From NCBI GenBank assembly GCA_018067325.1, contig JAGPUU010000279.1:1-18628 (forward strand): 18,628 bases of DNA, read 5' to 3'. Positions within the stretch are counted from its first letter, which is position 1. Every line of letters begins with the position of its first letter. The position numbers and the translations under genes are program-made. This stretch comes from Amphritea sp. Lineage in GTDB: Bacteria; Pseudomonadota; Gammaproteobacteria; Pseudomonadales; Balneatricaceae. Positions 1-7,699 of this stretch are shown here, piece by piece. Below the pieces are notes generated by a model. The model was given only the letters and a program-made list of their open reading frames with translations. It did not search any database and had not been told where the DNA came from.

Positions 1-309
1 ACCCTCGGTAACCACTTCAATGCGGGTCTGCGGGCCCACTTTAGAGTCCATTCGTACCCGATAGCCGACAGTTTCACCCACCGATTCACCGAGCTGACTG
101 GCCATACGGGCAGCAGCCATTCGGGCGGCCAATCGTCGGGGCTCCAACATTAGGATTTTTTGACCACGCAAGTCTGGATGATTGAGCAGTTCCAGTGGTA
201 CGAGAGTTGTTTTGCCCGCACCTGGTGGGGCTTCCAGAACCAGATCATCATTCTGACTCAGTACAGAATTAAGCTGATCAAGGACTTCCGAGACAGGGAG
301 AATACTCAT
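1..309 (-). CDS. hrpB: ATP-dependent helicase HrpB, N-terminal part (cut by window edge)
   Basis: This is the first 103 codons of a DEAH-family (superfamily 2) helicase; the rest lies left of position 1. Translation from the ATG at 309-307 begins [10 protein letters not shown]. It shows a Walker A motif (APPGAGKTT, about residues 27-35), motif Ia (LEPRRLAAR) and the HrpB-typical ETVGYRVR segment, and it breaks off inside IEVVTEG. HrpB proteins usually exceed 800 residues, so only RecA-like domain 1 is partly seen. The family is related to RNA helicases, but its physiological role in bacteria is poorly defined. A terminator separates it from the upstream gene, so it probably has its own promoter near 351-356. 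I see no strong Shine-Dalgarno sequence before the ATG. Identification rests on these motifs and is confident. Confidence 0.93.
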   Translation of the reverse strand, partial: MSILPVSEVLDQLNSVLSQNDDLVLEAPPGAGKTTLVPLELLNHPDLRGQKILMLEPRRLAARMAAARMASQLGESVGETVGYRVRMDSKVGPQTRIEVVTEG

Positions 310-343
310 GTGCGAAGGTGTTCCGGTACGGGCGATAAACAGA

Positions 344-356
344 AGTCAGTATTCTA
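344..356 (-). promoter_or_regulatory. Probable extended -10 promoter for hrpB
   Basis: On the minus strand TGTTAGAAT fits the extended -10 form TGnTAnAAT, with TAGAAT at 356-351. Transcription would start near 344 and leave a leader of about 35 nt before the hrpB ATG. No good -35 is present at the right distance, which an extended -10 can tolerate. It lies just past the terminator of the preceding gene, where a new promoter is expected. Confidence 0.4.
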
Positions 357-380
357 ACAGGCAGTAGAAAATTTACAGGC

Positions 381-408
381 AAAAAAAACGCCATATCAAA
401 TATGGCGT
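381..408 (-). terminator. Intrinsic terminator of the gene at 429-1352
   Basis: The stem ACGCCATAT / ATATGGCGT (388-396 with 400-408) has a 3-nt loop. On the minus strand it is followed by eight U residues (plus-strand A tract 381-388). It lies about 20 nt after the stop codon of the leftward gene ending at 429 and separates it from hrpB. Confidence 0.9.
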
Positions 409-428
409 ATCTCCCCCCAGAGCAAAGC

Positions 429-1352
429 TTAGGCCGTTGCTACAACCGGATCACTGTTGGCAGCTCCATCAACAGCGGCAACATCATCTTCTCTATGAGA
501 GTGGCGTGATTCATGCTCATGCTCATCGTCATCTGAGTCTCTCTCGTGCTCATGATGTCCGCGATGAGCCATATCACCGACTCGTACGAGGTTTTCTGTC
601 AGAGAGGTTTGTTCAGACTCACTGGCTCCAGTAAAGCGAAGATCATGCTCAACCAGGTTAACAAACAGGCTCAGGGTAAATTCGGTTGAATTCTCAATTC
701 GCTGCTCACTTTTGGCTACCTGATTCTGTAGCTGTTCAGTAAACGGCGCCAGAGCGCGCTGAGGGAAAGATGACGATTCATCACCCATCGACTGAACTTC
801 ACGGTATTTCTCAATGGCACGATACTCTATCGACTGCTGCATTGAGATATCCATCTGTGCCAGCTGGCCTGAATCAAAGGAGAGATCACCTGCCTGTTGC
901 ATCGCTGTTTGCAGGTCGCCATTAAAGAAATTGGCGGCCAGCGAAGAAAGGTCCTGAACCAGGGCGGCTATCGCATCAATCTCTTCAACATCAAGATCTC
1001 CTTCTACGGAAAAACCGAACTCACTACTCTGCTCTTTTTCAATGCTATAACGTTGATGTTCACGGCCATGACCACTGCGCAGATCGTAATCAGATTTATA
1101 GCTAGTCTCGCTATTAAAGGTAATCTCAACCTGATCCCCATCCTGGGTCGTAAGGTTTATTGAAAAGCTATCATCACGGCTGAAACGCTCAGATAAGGAA
1201 TATGACTGACGAGAGGGGGCTACCGCATTAGGCCTGCTTTCAACCGAACGATCAGAAGACGGCGCACCTTCCACATGGCGGCTTTGATTATCAGACTGAT
1301 GAGCCAAACCAGGATTAAAGAAGAAAGGTGATGAGCTTAATGGATTAAACAT
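429..1352 (-). CDS. Uncharacterised acidic protein with a His/Asp/Glu-rich tail
   Basis: The product is 307 aa of no family I can name. The start is the ATG at 1352-1350, with GGG seven bases upstream; a TTG two codons earlier is less likely. There is no signal peptide or membrane segment. Residues about 1-60 are polar and low complexity. The middle part holds a segment like SINLTTQDGDQVEITF and then EGDLDVEEIDAI, which loosely resembles a degenerate EF-hand loop and leads into a helical stretch (about 115-170). The C-terminus (about 264-290) is strikingly rich in His, Glu and Asp (HHEHERDSDDDEHEHE), a composition that could bind divalent metal; that is inference. It is a single gene with its own terminator at 381-408. 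I see no frameshift or truncation. Confidence 0.8.
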   Translation of the reverse strand: MFNPLSSSPFFFNPGLAHQSDNQSRHVEGAPSSDRSVESRPNAVAPSRQSYSLSERFSRDDSFSINLTTQDGDQVEITFNSETSYKSDYDLRSGHGREHQRYSIEKEQSSEFGFSVEGDLDVEEIDAIAALVQDLSSLAANFFNGDLQTAMQQAGDLSFDSGQLAQMDISMQQSIEYRAIEKYREVQSMGDESSSFPQRALAPFTEQLQNQVAKSEQRIENSTEFTLSLFVNLVEHDLRFTGASESEQTSLTENLVRVGDMAHRGHHEHERDSDDDEHEHESRHSHREDDVAAVDGAANSDPVVATA

Positions 1353-1462
1353 AGCCAAACCCGATTTTATTATTCAATAAAATCGTTATCGCCAGACTCT
1401 TTAAGATCTAAAATGAAATAAATTCATAATACAAATATTTATACCTGTAACAAACTGGTTAT

Positions 1463-1870
1463 TCATCCAAAAAGGTCTATCTGGTCAAGCCAGTCCTGTT
1501 CTTCCTGTTGAATATAGACTTGTTCCCGTAACTCAGCGGCCCAGTCTTCCGTCGCCTCCAAATGTTTCAATAGAGCCACAGAAATTATTTTTACCGGCGC
1601 CAGATCACTCCACATTATTGAGGCCAGAAAGCGCCAATAACTGGGATCAATGGTTTTGGGATTATCCAGCTGGCTACTACAGATATCACAAATCATGATG
1701 CACTGATCATAATTGGGATCTGCTGCGATGGGTGGTACTTCGTAAACAGTCAACTTAACCCCATGGGCCTCACACAGTTCACATTTAGATCCACAACGGC
1801 GGATCAAATCCTTACCAAACTGCGACAAACCATGGTGTCTTTCCTGATGCTTAGCATGGCCTTTTGACAT
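1463..1870 (-). CDS. PhnA-type zinc-ribbon domain protein
   Basis: The product is 135 aa and matches from memory the N-terminal zinc-ribbon region of proteobacterial PhnA-family proteins. Two CxxC pairs are visible, C30-ELC33 and C61-DIC64, with extra cysteines C26 and C57. After them comes the family-like stretch NPKTIDPSYWRFLASIMWSD (70-89). The second, SH3-like PhnA domain of classical members is absent; after residue 105 there is only an acidic tail (EEQDWLDQIDLFG). Despite the gene name, the family is not established to act in phosphonate breakdown; the ribbon suggests zinc-dependent binding to a partner or nucleic acid. The start is well supported by AGGA eight bases before the ATG. No neighbour suggests a pathway. 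Confidence 0.75.
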   Translation of the reverse strand: MSKGHAKHQERHHGLSQFGKDLIRRCGSKCELCEAHGVKLTVYEVPPIAADPNYDQCIMICDICSSQLDNPKTIDPSYWRFLASIMWSDLAPVKIISVALLKHLEATEDWAAELREQVYIQQEEQDWLDQIDLFG

Positions 1871-1962
1871 AGGACTATTCCTTTCAAATCAAACTAGTAT
1901 GCACTTTAATAACCATAGGCCTAAAGCTGAAAAAAGTTAAGGAACTGATATAAAAACTTTAT

Positions 1963-1987
1963 AAAAAAGCGGCCATCACAGACCGCT
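1963..1987 (-). terminator. Intrinsic terminator of the membrane-protein gene 2044-2565
   Basis: AGCGG (1968-1972) pairs with CCGCT (1983-1987), with one further C-G pair beyond a mismatch. On the minus strand the stem is followed by a U run (plus-strand A tract 1963-1968). It lies about 57 nt after the stop of the leftward gene ending at 2044. Confidence 0.7.
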
Positions 1988-2043
1988 CTTATTCATCCAC
2001 TAGGGTAATCCTGTCTATCCATAGCGCTTATTTACAAACGCCT

Positions 2044-2565
2044 TCACGCCGCAAGTGGATGATCGTGAAAAACATGCTTGCTCTCAACCATTGCTTTAGG
2101 ACAGTGTCGGCGTACCCGCTTATATACATCGGGCAGCAACTCAGCAGCTACATCAACTATTACCAGAATTTGCCCTGCTTCTATCGCATGCTGGTATTTT
2201 TCCAGGCCGGAGTTAGGCGTGCTCTCACCAATCACTTTGCCTACCCAGCCTCCAGCAAAGGCTCCGATAATAATTATCACCAGTAAACTAATCATGCCAA
2301 CCTCAACACTGAAAAATACTGAGCCATAAGCTGTTAATCCCAGCACCAGGCCCATCATACCTCCAGCCACAATACCCCAGTTGAAGTCATTTTCGACCTC
2401 AGACGTTTCCATCTCTGTCGCTTCATGGAGATGAGCGCTCTGAAGCATTTCATGATCCTTTGCGACCAGATGCATCACTTCCTCTGCGATGTGCAATTCC
2501 CGTAACTCCTCCACTACAGTTTCAGCATGAGCCAGATCTGGCGTCAGGAAAGTTAATCGTCTCAT
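2044..2565 (-). CDS. Small two-helix membrane protein with cytoplasmic flanks, DUF1269-like
   Basis: The product is 173 aa from the ATG at 2565-2563, chosen because GGGAGG lies six bases upstream; the reading frame stays open 18 codons further but without a ribosome site. The N-terminal 60 residues (MRRLTFLTPDLAHAETVVEE...) form a soluble alpha/beta region. Residues 63-112 then form two glycine-rich membrane helices joined by a short turn (SVEVG), and a soluble tail runs to 173. The N-terminal style resembles inner-membrane proteins annotated as DUF1269 or stress-associated, whose function is unknown to me. The gene is monocistronic, bounded by terminators at 1963-1987 and 2632-2653. Confidence 0.72.
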   Translation of the reverse strand: MRRLTFLTPDLAHAETVVEELRELHIAEEVMHLVAKDHEMLQSAHLHEATEMETSEVENDFNWGIVAGGMMGLVLGLTAYGSVFFSVEVGMISLLVIIIIGAFAGGWVGKVIGESTPNSGLEKYQHAIEAGQILVIVDVAAELLPDVYKRVRRHCPKAMVESKHVFHDHPLAA

Positions 2566-2631
2566 TTCATACCTCCCGGTCCGCAGACCGTTTTGAATAT
2601 TGAAAGTATAGTTCAACAATGGTGAGACAAT

Positions 2632-2653
2632 AAAAAAACCCGCATGAAGCGGG
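2632..2653 (-). terminator. Intrinsic terminator for leftward transcription
   Basis: CCCGC (2639-2643) pairs with GCGGG (2649-2653) across a 5-nt loop. On the minus strand the stem is followed by seven U (plus-strand A tract 2632-2638). It most likely ends the transcript of the secreted-protein gene 2830-3189, although it is about 180 nt past that stop codon. Confidence 0.8.
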
Positions 2654-2829
2654 CATTTCCAACTGAGTAATCTTACTAATTACAGGAGCTATCTCATTCA
2701 AATATATTTCTTTGTATTAGCCCTATTCCATCGGCAGACATTCTTTGCTGAACAACTTCAGGGGCTATAAAGAACCTAGGTATCCAGAGGGGCCTCACTT
2801 TAAACAGTGCTCACTATAAAAAAGCACTA

Positions 2830-3189
2830 CTAGTCACAAAGGTAGCCTCCTTCCATTCCAACTTGTCGGGTGGAGTAGTGTCCCCCTTTGCAAGCGGCAA
2901 TATAGAGGGTGCTGTTAAATGGAAGTGAAAAATAATTCTGTTTTTGCTCGCCTGGCTGAAGCACCGCCTGTTTCTGATAGTACCTTTCCTGATAACCACA
3001 GAGCCCACGGCCATAGCCCGAAGCTTTCTGGTTATGGCACCAGAGCACTTCTACTTCAACATCACAGATATTAAAAATGGACTGTGACCGTTCTCCTTTG
3101 CCAACCTCTACACATTCAAATGCATCTTCGGCATATCCATTGAGGCTGATCATAAACAGAACTAAAGCAGACAAGACAGATACTCGCAT
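2830..3189 (-). CDS. Secreted cysteine-rich small protein, unknown family
   Basis: The product is 119 aa with a clear Sec signal peptide (residues 1-20, ending NGYA before EDAFEC). The mature part has six cysteines (C26, C42, C51, C64, C100, C118), an even number that could make three disulfide bonds in the periplasm or outside the cell. There is no membrane helix after the signal and no lipobox cysteine. I do not recognise the family. AGGAG lies seven bases before the ATG, which supports the start. It stands between yafV (181 nt upstream) and a terminator at 2632-2653, so it may be read from its own promoter or by read-through from the ybdL-yafV pair. Confidence 0.72.
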   Translation of the reverse strand: MRVSVLSALVLFMISLNGYAEDAFECVEVGKGERSQSIFNICDVEVEVLWCHNQKASGYGRGLCGYQERYYQKQAVLQPGEQKQNYFSLPFNSTLYIAACKGGHYSTRQVGMEGGYLCD

Positions 3190-3370
3190 TCAGTGCTCCT
3201 AATATCGGGGACTAATGAGTAGACCGCTAAATAGAGGAAAGAGTTCGCCAAGAATTTAGAGGAATGATCACTTACCCCTCTTTCAGGGAGAGAAAGAGAG
3301 GAAAGTATCGGCATTAAGTTTATTTCTATGTCAAAGACTGACCTGCCCGTCTTGATCAAGTCGATAAGTT

Positions 3371-4150
3371 TTAATCTTCGATAATAAAAGAATCAGCATC
3401 CATCCAAGCAGGGAATGACTTCTTGAACTGAGCTAATGACTGTCCAGAAAGTATCGCTGTATCACAGAAAGGAACACTCGGCTGATGGTCAATCAGAAGC
3501 TCTCCTTTAAAATCCACCAGCATACTATCGCCACTATATTTATGACCGTTAGCATCGGTGCCTACTCGGTTTACGCCAGCCACATAACATAGATTTTCAA
3601 TTGCTCTGGCCTGCAGTAATTTACGCCAGGGCTGACGACGAGGTTCGGGCCAATTGGCGACATACAACGCAAGATCATAATCATTGTTGTTACGAGAGAA
3701 CACCGGAAAACGCAGGTCATAACAAACCTGTAACAGAATCCGCCAGCCCAGGTATTCCACCACCACCCGCTTATCTCCCGGTTGATAACGTTCATGCTCA
3801 CCGGCCATCCGGAACAGATGCCGTTTATCGTAAAAGATCTGCTTGCCATCAGGAAAGCTGAAAATCATACGATTTACGTAACTATCCCCTGAGGCGATCG
3901 CAAGGCTGCCAGTAATGGCTATCCCCCGCTGCTGAGCTTGTTGCTGTAACCACTGACAACTATCTCCACCCATCGGCTCTGCAGCAGTCCGGCTGTCCAT
4001 CGTAAAGCCGGTAGAAAACATCTCGGGCAGCACCACAAGATCAGTATTACTGGCATTCTGATCCATCAGTTGTTCATACATCGTCCGGTTTTCAGCCGGG
4101 CTCTGCCAATGCATATCGGGCTGAATCAGGGTAACTTTCAGATCCTGCAT
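3371..4150 (-). CDS. yafV: Omega-amidase YafV (carbon-nitrogen hydrolase family)
   Basis: The product is 259 aa, normal length for YafV/NIT2-type enzymes. The nitrilase catalytic triad is complete: E43 in LPEMFSTGF, K109 in YDKRHLF and C143 in LQVCYDLRFP. Known members hydrolyse alpha-ketoglutaramate, the product left when glutamine donates its amino group, to alpha-ketoglutarate and ammonia. The gene overlaps ybdL by 13 nt, so translation is probably coupled. Pairing with a methionine aminotransferase fits the last step of methionine salvage: transamination of 2-keto-4-methylthiobutyrate with glutamine, pulled forward by the amidase. The protein is cytoplasmic, with no signal peptide. Assignment is confident; the exact substrate is inferred from the family. 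Confidence 0.92.
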   Translation of the reverse strand: MQDLKVTLIQPDMHWQSPAENRTMYEQLMDQNASNTDLVVLPEMFSTGFTMDSRTAAEPMGGDSCQWLQQQAQQRGIAITGSLAIASGDSYVNRMIFSFPDGKQIFYDKRHLFRMAGEHERYQPGDKRVVVEYLGWRILLQVCYDLRFPVFSRNNNDYDLALYVANWPEPRRQPWRKLLQARAIENLCYVAGVNRVGTDANGHKYSGDSMLVDFKGELLIDHQPSVPFCDTAILSGQSLAQFKKSFPAWMDADSFIIED

Positions 4151-5286
4151 AATTTCTCCGCAGCCTGTCTCAGGGTTTCATCATCTTTAGCAAAACAGAA
4201 ACGCACTAATCGTTGTTCCGGTGGCGACTCATAGAAAACAGAGATCGGTATTGCCGCTACGCCCACCTCTTTCGTCAACCAACGGGCAAAAGACAGATCA
4301 TCCATCTCCGGCGCAATCATTGAGTAATCCATTAACTGGAAATAAGTCCCCTCAGATGGCACAAAACTAAAACGGCTACTCTCCATCAATTCACAAAAGA
4401 TATCCCGCTTCTGTCTGTAAAATTCGGGTAGCTCAAGGGTGTGTTCCGGATAGTCATTTATAAAGTCGGCTAATGCCAGTTGAATCGGATGAACCGTACA
4501 GAAGGTCAGATACTGATGCAGTTTACGAAACTCTACCGAGAGCTGGGTAGGCGCGATACAGTAGCCTACCTTCCATCCGGTAGTATGGTAAGTTTTACCA
4601 AACGATGAAACGACAAACGCCCGCTTAGCCAATGCTGGCCGTCGCAATAAACTCTGATGAGTGCCGTTAAAGCATATATGTTCATACACCTCATCGCTGA
4701 GCAAGAGAATATCTGTCCCCTCTAATAGTGCTTCCAACTGGTCCAGATCAGCAGCACTCAGCACAGCACCGGTAGGGTTATGGGGACTATTGAGGATTAT
4801 CATCCGCGTCTTTGGGGTGATCGCTTGCGCAACCTGTTGCCAGTCGATTGAGAAAGCCGGAGCAGTCAGTGCCAGATGCACTGCCGTGCCGCCGTTCAAC
4901 TCGATAGCAGGCTCATAACTATCATAGGCGGGATCAAACACAATCACTTCGTCACCGGCACAAACAACGGCACCAATCGCAGAAAACAGCGCTTCGGTCG
5001 CCCCTGATGTGACAGTCACTTCGGTTTCTGAATCTACTTCACAGCCATAAAGTTTTTCAACTTTCAGGGCAATTGCGTTGCGCAACCCAACAACGCCGGC
5101 CATTGGTGCGTACTGATTAAAACCATTTTCCAGGTAATAAGTTACCCTATCCAACAGGGCTAGAGGCCCATCAAAATCAGGAAAACCCTGGGATAGATTT
5201 ATCGCTCCATACTCTGCAGCCAACTGCGACATTTCAGTAAAAATGGTAATGCCAACTTTCGGCAATTTAGTCGGAGGGTATTGCAT
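4138..5286 (-). CDS. ybdL: Methionine (glutamine-dependent) aminotransferase, YbdL/KAT type
   Basis: The product is a PLP-dependent class I aminotransferase of 382 aa. Numbering from the TTG one codon upstream, visible features are NSPHNPTG (168-175, with N171 toward the cofactor), SDEVYEH (D199, Y202), the Schiff-base lysine K232 in SSFGKTYHTTGWKVGY and the carboxylate-binding R363 in LVRFCFAK. The N-terminal LSQGFPDF is typical of the KAT/YbdL branch, which prefers methionine and aromatic amino acids. The ATG at 5286-5284 is preferred, but the TTG at 5289 sits at a better distance from GGGA, so the start is uncertain by one codon. It is coupled by overlap to yafV downstream. Its expected role is the final transamination of methionine salvage. 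Confidence 0.9.
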   Translation of the reverse strand: MQYPPTKLPKVGITIFTEMSQLAAEYGAINLSQGFPDFDGPLALLDRVTYYLENGFNQYAPMAGVVGLRNAIALKVEKLYGCEVDSETEVTVTSGATEALFSAIGAVVCAGDEVIVFDPAYDSYEPAIELNGGTAVHLALTAPAFSIDWQQVAQAITPKTRMIILNSPHNPTGAVLSAADLDQLEALLEGTDILLLSDEVYEHICFNGTHQSLLRRPALAKRAFVVSSFGKTYHTTGWKVGYCIAPTQLSVEFRKLHQYLTFCTVHPIQLALADFINDYPEHTLELPEFYRQKRDIFCELMESSRFSFVPSEGTYFQLMDYSMIAPEMDDLSFARWLTKEVGVAAIPISVFYESPPEQRLVRFCFAKDDETLRQAAEKLCRI

Positions 5287-5343
5287 CAATTTGTTGATCC
5301 CTTATCGGCCTGCGTAACACGCAACATTAAGGTTCAACTCTAG

Positions 5344-5376
5344 GTCTGCTCTGCCCGGGGGTCAAGCAGAACAGAC
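5344..5376. other. Hairpin between the nucleoside-gate gene and ybdL
   Basis: GTCTGCTCTGC (5344-5354) pairs with GCAGAACAGAC (5366-5376) with one mismatch around an 11-nt C/G-rich loop. It starts 7 nt after the stop codon of the leftward gene ending at 5383 and precedes ybdL. There is no U tract, so it is not a standard intrinsic terminator. It could attenuate read-through or protect an RNA end. Confidence 0.45.
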
Positions 5377-5382
5377 AGGTAA

Positions 5383-6321
5383 TCAGAACATAACCAGGTG
5401 CAACACACCCCGTACCAGCGTTCCTACTATCGCCCCCAGTATTGCCGCCTTGGCAATGGAAGAAACCCGTTTGCCGGCCGCGATCAATATAGCCACCCCA
5501 GCCACATCAAAGGGATTAATAATAAAACCCGCAATCCGGTTCAGGTCAGTTGCCGTCATCGCTCCCTGATTCAGCAGGTCGATAGTTACACCCATCATCG
5601 CTGTACCGCCAGCAATAAACTTAGTCACTATAGGTAGTACCGCCGATTCAGGCAGATCTACCAGCGCCAGTACCGGGGCCAAAATTGAAGTCAGTACTTC
5701 GATTGATCCGGTAACCTTAAGTAGATTAACGAAGCAGAGTGCAAGAATCAGCAGGGGTATCGAAGCGAAAACAATTTTTACCCCTTCCTGACCGCCATCG
5801 GAAAGGATCTGAATAACGTTTTTCTTATCATGAAGCTCTGGCGCAAGGTGCTCAGTATGGCTGTAATCATCATCCAGCGCCGGGTCACGAGCAAACAGAT
5901 AGTAAGTCGCTGCCGCTGCGATGAGGCCACCAATCAAAGAGGTGATCATGATAAAGGGCACATCAAGGCCGACCACTGCCATCGGAAATACAACATTGGC
6001 CTGAGACATGGTTAATACCACAGCCAGCGTTGCTGCAATTGCACGCCTAGAGGTTCCGTCCCGATCCATAATCGCCAGCGTAGCAACCGGCGCATTAAAG
6101 CTAACAAACATAATCTGCAGCATCGCAAAAATACCCAGCCCGGGTACGCCAAAGATTTTTACTACAGGGGAAAGCTTGTTAGAGATCCAGCCTAAGACCC
6201 CTTTACTCTCTAGTAGTTTCATCAGCGCCAGCATCACGACCATCACCGGTAGCAATACATACAGCGCCACATCCATCGCCGTTCGACCAGAGTCGAGAAT
6301 AAGGGTAATTATCTGTTCCAT
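5383..6321 (-). CDS. Nucleoside-recognition (Gate) domain membrane protein
   Basis: The product is a 312 aa polytopic inner-membrane protein. About eight hydrophobic segments are visible, arranged as two related halves separated by a charged cytoplasmic loop near residues 145-170 (DPALDDDYSHTEHLAPELHDKK). The repeat halves carry Gate-domain features: FNAPVATLAIMDRDGTSRR in the first and FIAGGTAMMGVTIDLL in the second. The family includes domains of nucleoside transporters and SpmA/SpmB-like proteins; the transported substrate of this branch is not established. It is transcribed leftward, 96 nt upstream of ybdL with a hairpin between them, so co-transcription is possible but not clear. No strong Shine-Dalgarno sequence precedes the ATG. 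Confidence 0.75.
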   Translation of the reverse strand: MEQIITLILDSGRTAMDVALYVLLPVMVVMLALMKLLESKGVLGWISNKLSPVVKIFGVPGLGIFAMLQIMFVSFNAPVATLAIMDRDGTSRRAIAATLAVVLTMSQANVVFPMAVVGLDVPFIMITSLIGGLIAAAATYYLFARDPALDDDYSHTEHLAPELHDKKNVIQILSDGGQEGVKIVFASIPLLILALCFVNLLKVTGSIEVLTSILAPVLALVDLPESAVLPIVTKFIAGGTAMMGVTIDLLNQGAMTATDLNRIAGFIINPFDVAGVAILIAAGKRVSSIAKAAILGAIVGTLVRGVLHLVMF

Positions 6322-6631
6322 TGTCTAACCACTGGGTTTATTTATGTCGATTTTTAAGAAACGGGAGTCTATCCTAACCCATTGCTTAACTTAGAGTTTT
6401 TTTAAAAACTGGCCTGACCAACTGATTGACATCATAAAAACATAGAATGAGTAATTAAACCAACGATTCAAACGGCCGATTATGTTAATGTTACGGCACT
6501 ATGAATTCTGGTAACCAATCTATTATTCATAGGTGCTCCGAACAATAAAAGTTAAAAAATCAGTATACGGCATTGTTTTGAAAAACTTAGCAGATCAACT
6601 AATAGCTAAACTACCATTTAAGCTATTTAAC
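6322..6631. other. Divergent intergenic region upstream of pbpG
   Basis: This stretch separates the nucleoside-gate gene from pbpG. It is AT-rich, with TTGACA at 6426-6431 but no matching -10 at 16-18 nt (GTAATT lies 19 nt away), so a rightward promoter is only possible. The pbpG frame stays open upstream to a GTG at 6533; that extension (residues starting MLRTIKVKK) looks non-native because it would bury the signal peptide. I see no RNA gene here. Confidence 0.4.
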
Positions 6632-7615
6632 ATGCCCTTAAATGAGCACCTAAAACCCATATCCCAGTTGCTGGCCGGCATAGTTATCACCTCTCTGTGC
6701 TCCCTGCCTGCCGTCGCTCAAGAAAAACCTAAAGAACAGTTAGTCTCCGTTTCCAGTGCGACCCAAAAGCTACTCAAACTGAATCCCAAAAATATTGAAC
6801 TCGCTTCTGTCAGTGCCTCTGTCATCGATGCTGAAACCGGTGCGCCACTTTATACAAAAAACGCTGAACTGGTTGTGCCAATTGCCTCAGTTACCAAACT
6901 GATGACCGCGATGGTGACACTGGATGCTAAACTTCCTCTGAACGATAAATTACTCTTTACCCAGAGTCAGAAAAAAGCCAACAGCAATTATTATACCCGC
7001 ATTAGGGTCGATTCAATGCTTCCACGCAAGGATGTTATCCGCATCGCATTGATGTCTTCGGAAAACATGGCAGCCTCTGCCTTGGGACATACATATCCGG
7101 GTGGGATTAACGCTTTCGTTAAAGCGATGAATCTAAAAGCCCGCCAACTGGGAATGACTCAAACTCAGTTTGTTGATTCATCAGGTCTGTCTGAACAGAA
7201 CGTTTCCACTGCCTCTGATCTGGCAATCATGGTGCGTGCAGCAGCCTCCTATCCGGAAATAACTAAGTACAGTACCACCCAAAGTTTTACCGCTAAGTTT
7301 ACTAAACCCTCTTATTCATTACGCTATGGCAACACCAATGTACTGGTGCACCGAAAAAGTTGGGCAATTGATGTCACCAAAACTGGGTATCTTAACGAAG
7401 CTGGGCGCTGCCTGGTCATGATGACTAAGGTCAACGGTCGGGATACCGTAATGGTCATGTTAAATTCATACGGAAAACGGACACCTATAGGCGATGCCGG
7501 CCGTATCAAGCGTTGGATCACTACAGGTAAAAGCGGCAAAATAAGTAGTTCAGCACGGCATTATCAGCGTCAGGTATTGCGACAACTGATGCCAGAGCAA
7601 CTCGCTCTAAAATAA
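6632..7615 (+). CDS. pbpG: D-alanyl-D-alanine endopeptidase, PBP7 type
   Basis: The product is 327 aa from the ATG at 6632, chosen because it yields a normal signal peptide (hydrophobic stretch 12-28, ending AVAQE). A GTG at 6533 would add 33 residues in front. The serine peptidase S11 motifs are all present: SVTK (nucleophile S86, K89), SEN (S143-N145) and KTG (250-252). PBP7 proteins cut D-Ala-meso-DAP cross-links in periplasmic peptidoglycan and take part in wall remodelling. The size and the lack of a long C-terminal amphipathic anchor domain fit PbpG rather than DacA/DacC. The stop is 84 nt before dgcZ on the same strand, so the two may share a transcript. Neither candidate start has a strong Shine-Dalgarno sequence. 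Confidence 0.9.
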   Translation: MPLNEHLKPISQLLAGIVITSLCSLPAVAQEKPKEQLVSVSSATQKLLKLNPKNIELASVSASVIDAETGAPLYTKNAELVVPIASVTKLMTAMVTLDAKLPLNDKLLFTQSQKKANSNYYTRIRVDSMLPRKDVIRIALMSSENMAASALGHTYPGGINAFVKAMNLKARQLGMTQTQFVDSSGLSEQNVSTASDLAIMVRAAASYPEITKYSTTQSFTAKFTKPSYSLRYGNTNVLVHRKSWAIDVTKTGYLNEAGRCLVMMTKVNGRDTVMVMLNSYGKRTPIGDAGRIKRWITTGKSGKISSSARHYQRQVLRQLMPEQLALK

Positions 7616-7699
7616 AGGTTCGGCAGTAAAAAACCTAGTGATCAGGCCTCGATAGTATTGGGCAAGCTCATACTTAAAAAGCGGATCAAGGATAGATAC

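Noticed and set aside
160..357. Rightward 65-codon ORF antisense to hrpB
   Set aside because: The opposite strand encodes unmistakable HrpB helicase motifs.
897..1163. Rightward 88-codon ORF inside the 429-1352 gene
   Set aside because: It is antisense to a gene with a proper terminator and coherent composition; no ribosome site of note.
6395..6410. AGTTTTT/AAAAACT palindrome upstream of pbpG
   Set aside because: Only T and A runs with a two-base gap; it cannot form a good hairpin and is likely composition noise.
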